Assembly (NCBI GenBank): GCA_021107605.1
Contig: JAIOSN010000009.1
Location: forward strand, 1-6,259
Length of the DNA stretch: 6,259 bases
DNA from: Anaerolineae bacterium
Lineage (GTDB): Bacteria > Chloroflexota > Anaerolineae > B4-G1 > SLSP01
Reading direction: 5' to 3'
The notes below the pieces were generated by a model that had not been told where the DNA came from, searched no databases, and worked only from the letters and a program-made list of their open reading frames with translations. How positions within the stretch are numbered: the first letter of the stretch is position 1; every line of letters begins with the position of its first letter. Shown piece by piece: positions 5,957 to 6,259 of the stretch. The translations under genes and the position numbers were made by a program.

Positions 5957-6259
5957 CTACTCTTCTCCCATCAAATAAAATGGATAGATAATACTCCGCT
6001 CATCATGGGTGGATTTGATCTCATAGCTGACCTCCACCAAGAGCACCCCATCACGCTCTAAATCAGACGAGACCGCAACATTCAACACGTTAATACGCGG
6101 TTCCCAACGCCGTAACGCGCGGCGGACGTAATAAGCCATCAAGCCCTCCGTGGTAGCATTGCGTGGCGCGAAGAGCAACTCCTTAGCTCGGCAACCGAAC
6201 TCCGGGCGCATCACGCGCTCACCAGGTGAGGTCTCCAAGATGATGTGGATGGATTGTTC
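5957..6259 (-). CDS. gp25/W-like baseplate wedge protein (5' end missing)
   Basis: This is the C-terminal 100 residues of a gp25-like (T4 gp25, P2 W, Afp9) protein, a structural component of the contractile-tail baseplate wedge that helps nucleate sheath assembly. The frame is open to the right edge of the window, and translation from the edge reads EQSIHIILETSPGERVMRPEFGC. The segment SPGERVMRPEFG matches the family's hallmark region, in which the E-R pair and the 'P-x-FG' turn are the most conserved positions. The stretch after it (ALRRWEPRINV, then VEVSYEI and the end YPFYLM) also fits the family. A TTG codon at 6238 could be taken as a start, but the family motif begins before it, so the true start lies outside the window with roughly 30 or more residues missing. 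The stop is TAG at 5957-5959. It is the first visible gene of the baseplate block. TssE of type VI secretion is a homologous alternative, but the next genes argue against a type VI system. Confidence 0.93.
   Translation of the reverse strand, partial: EQSIHIILETSPGERVMRPEFGCRAKELLFAPRNATTEGLMAYYVRRALRRWEPRINVLNVAVSSDLERDGVLLVEVSYEIKSTHDERSIIYPFYLMGEE

Noticed and set aside
663..6259. Type VI secretion system, suggested by gp25-like plus FHA proteins
   Set aside because: The J-like and tail protein I-like genes are phage/eCIS-type, and no type VI-specific gene such as TssF, TssG or TssK is present next to the gp25-like gene.
2741..6259. Ordinary P2-like prophage baseplate (W-J-I)
   Set aside because: The order fits, but the J protein is about twice the P2 length, the I protein has an added domain, and the following genes are not fibre or prophage genes. 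It stays possible until the flanks are seen.

Overview
The window is one compact stretch of genes, all on the minus strand and read from right to left. It belongs to a contractile phage-tail-like machine. The set and order (gp25-like protein, large J-type baseplate protein, tail protein I) match the P2 W-J-I baseplate block. They also match the baseplate part of extracellular contractile injection systems (eCIS; Afp/PVC-like). The J protein is 687 residues, about twice the size of P2 gpJ, and resembles the 'putative baseplate assembly protein' family (TIGR02243) typical of eCIS-like loci, so I favour an eCIS over an ordinary prophage. No sheath, tube, ATPase, integrase, capsid or toxin gene lies inside the window, so this is inference from a partial locus.

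Layout, in transcription order. (1) 6259-5957: gp25/W-like baseplate wedge protein, cut by the right edge. (2) 5956-5749: 208 bp without a gene, holding a long imperfect inverted repeat. (3) 5748-3685: J-type baseplate protein. (4) 3688-2741: tail protein I with an extra N-terminal beta-sandwich-like region, start overlapping the previous stop (ATGA). (5) 2738-1578: a two-part protein, with a tail-associated N-terminal domain and a C-terminal domain resembling DUF4159/GATase1-like folds. (6) 1577-1386: 192 bp of repeat-like DNA. (7) 1385-663: FHA-like domain plus Ig-like domain. (8) 661 to the left edge: an open reading frame with no stop in the window, with an N-terminal lipobox-like sequence and a strong transmembrane segment. 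Both ends of the operon continue outside the window.

Working model (inference): genes 1, 3 and 4 build the baseplate. The DUF4159-like protein is probably a baseplate-associated accessory. The FHA/Ig protein and the membrane protein, the latter with a strong ribosome binding site and only 1 nt between the genes, could tether the particle to the envelope or regulate it. The FHA-like domain lacks several canonical phosphothreonine-binding residues, so it may be a scaffold rather than a phosphopeptide reader.

Organism: GC content looks moderate (mid-50s %, estimated by eye). The combination of TIGR02243/TIGR02242-type proteins, FHA/Ig proteins and dispersed 'CACCACGGAGAGCACG'- and 'CAGCGTCCGT'-type intergenic repeats suggests an environmental bacterium, possibly Chloroflexota. 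This is a weak guess; there is no marker gene. I saw no tRNA, rRNA, CRISPR array, insertion sequence or plus-strand gene.
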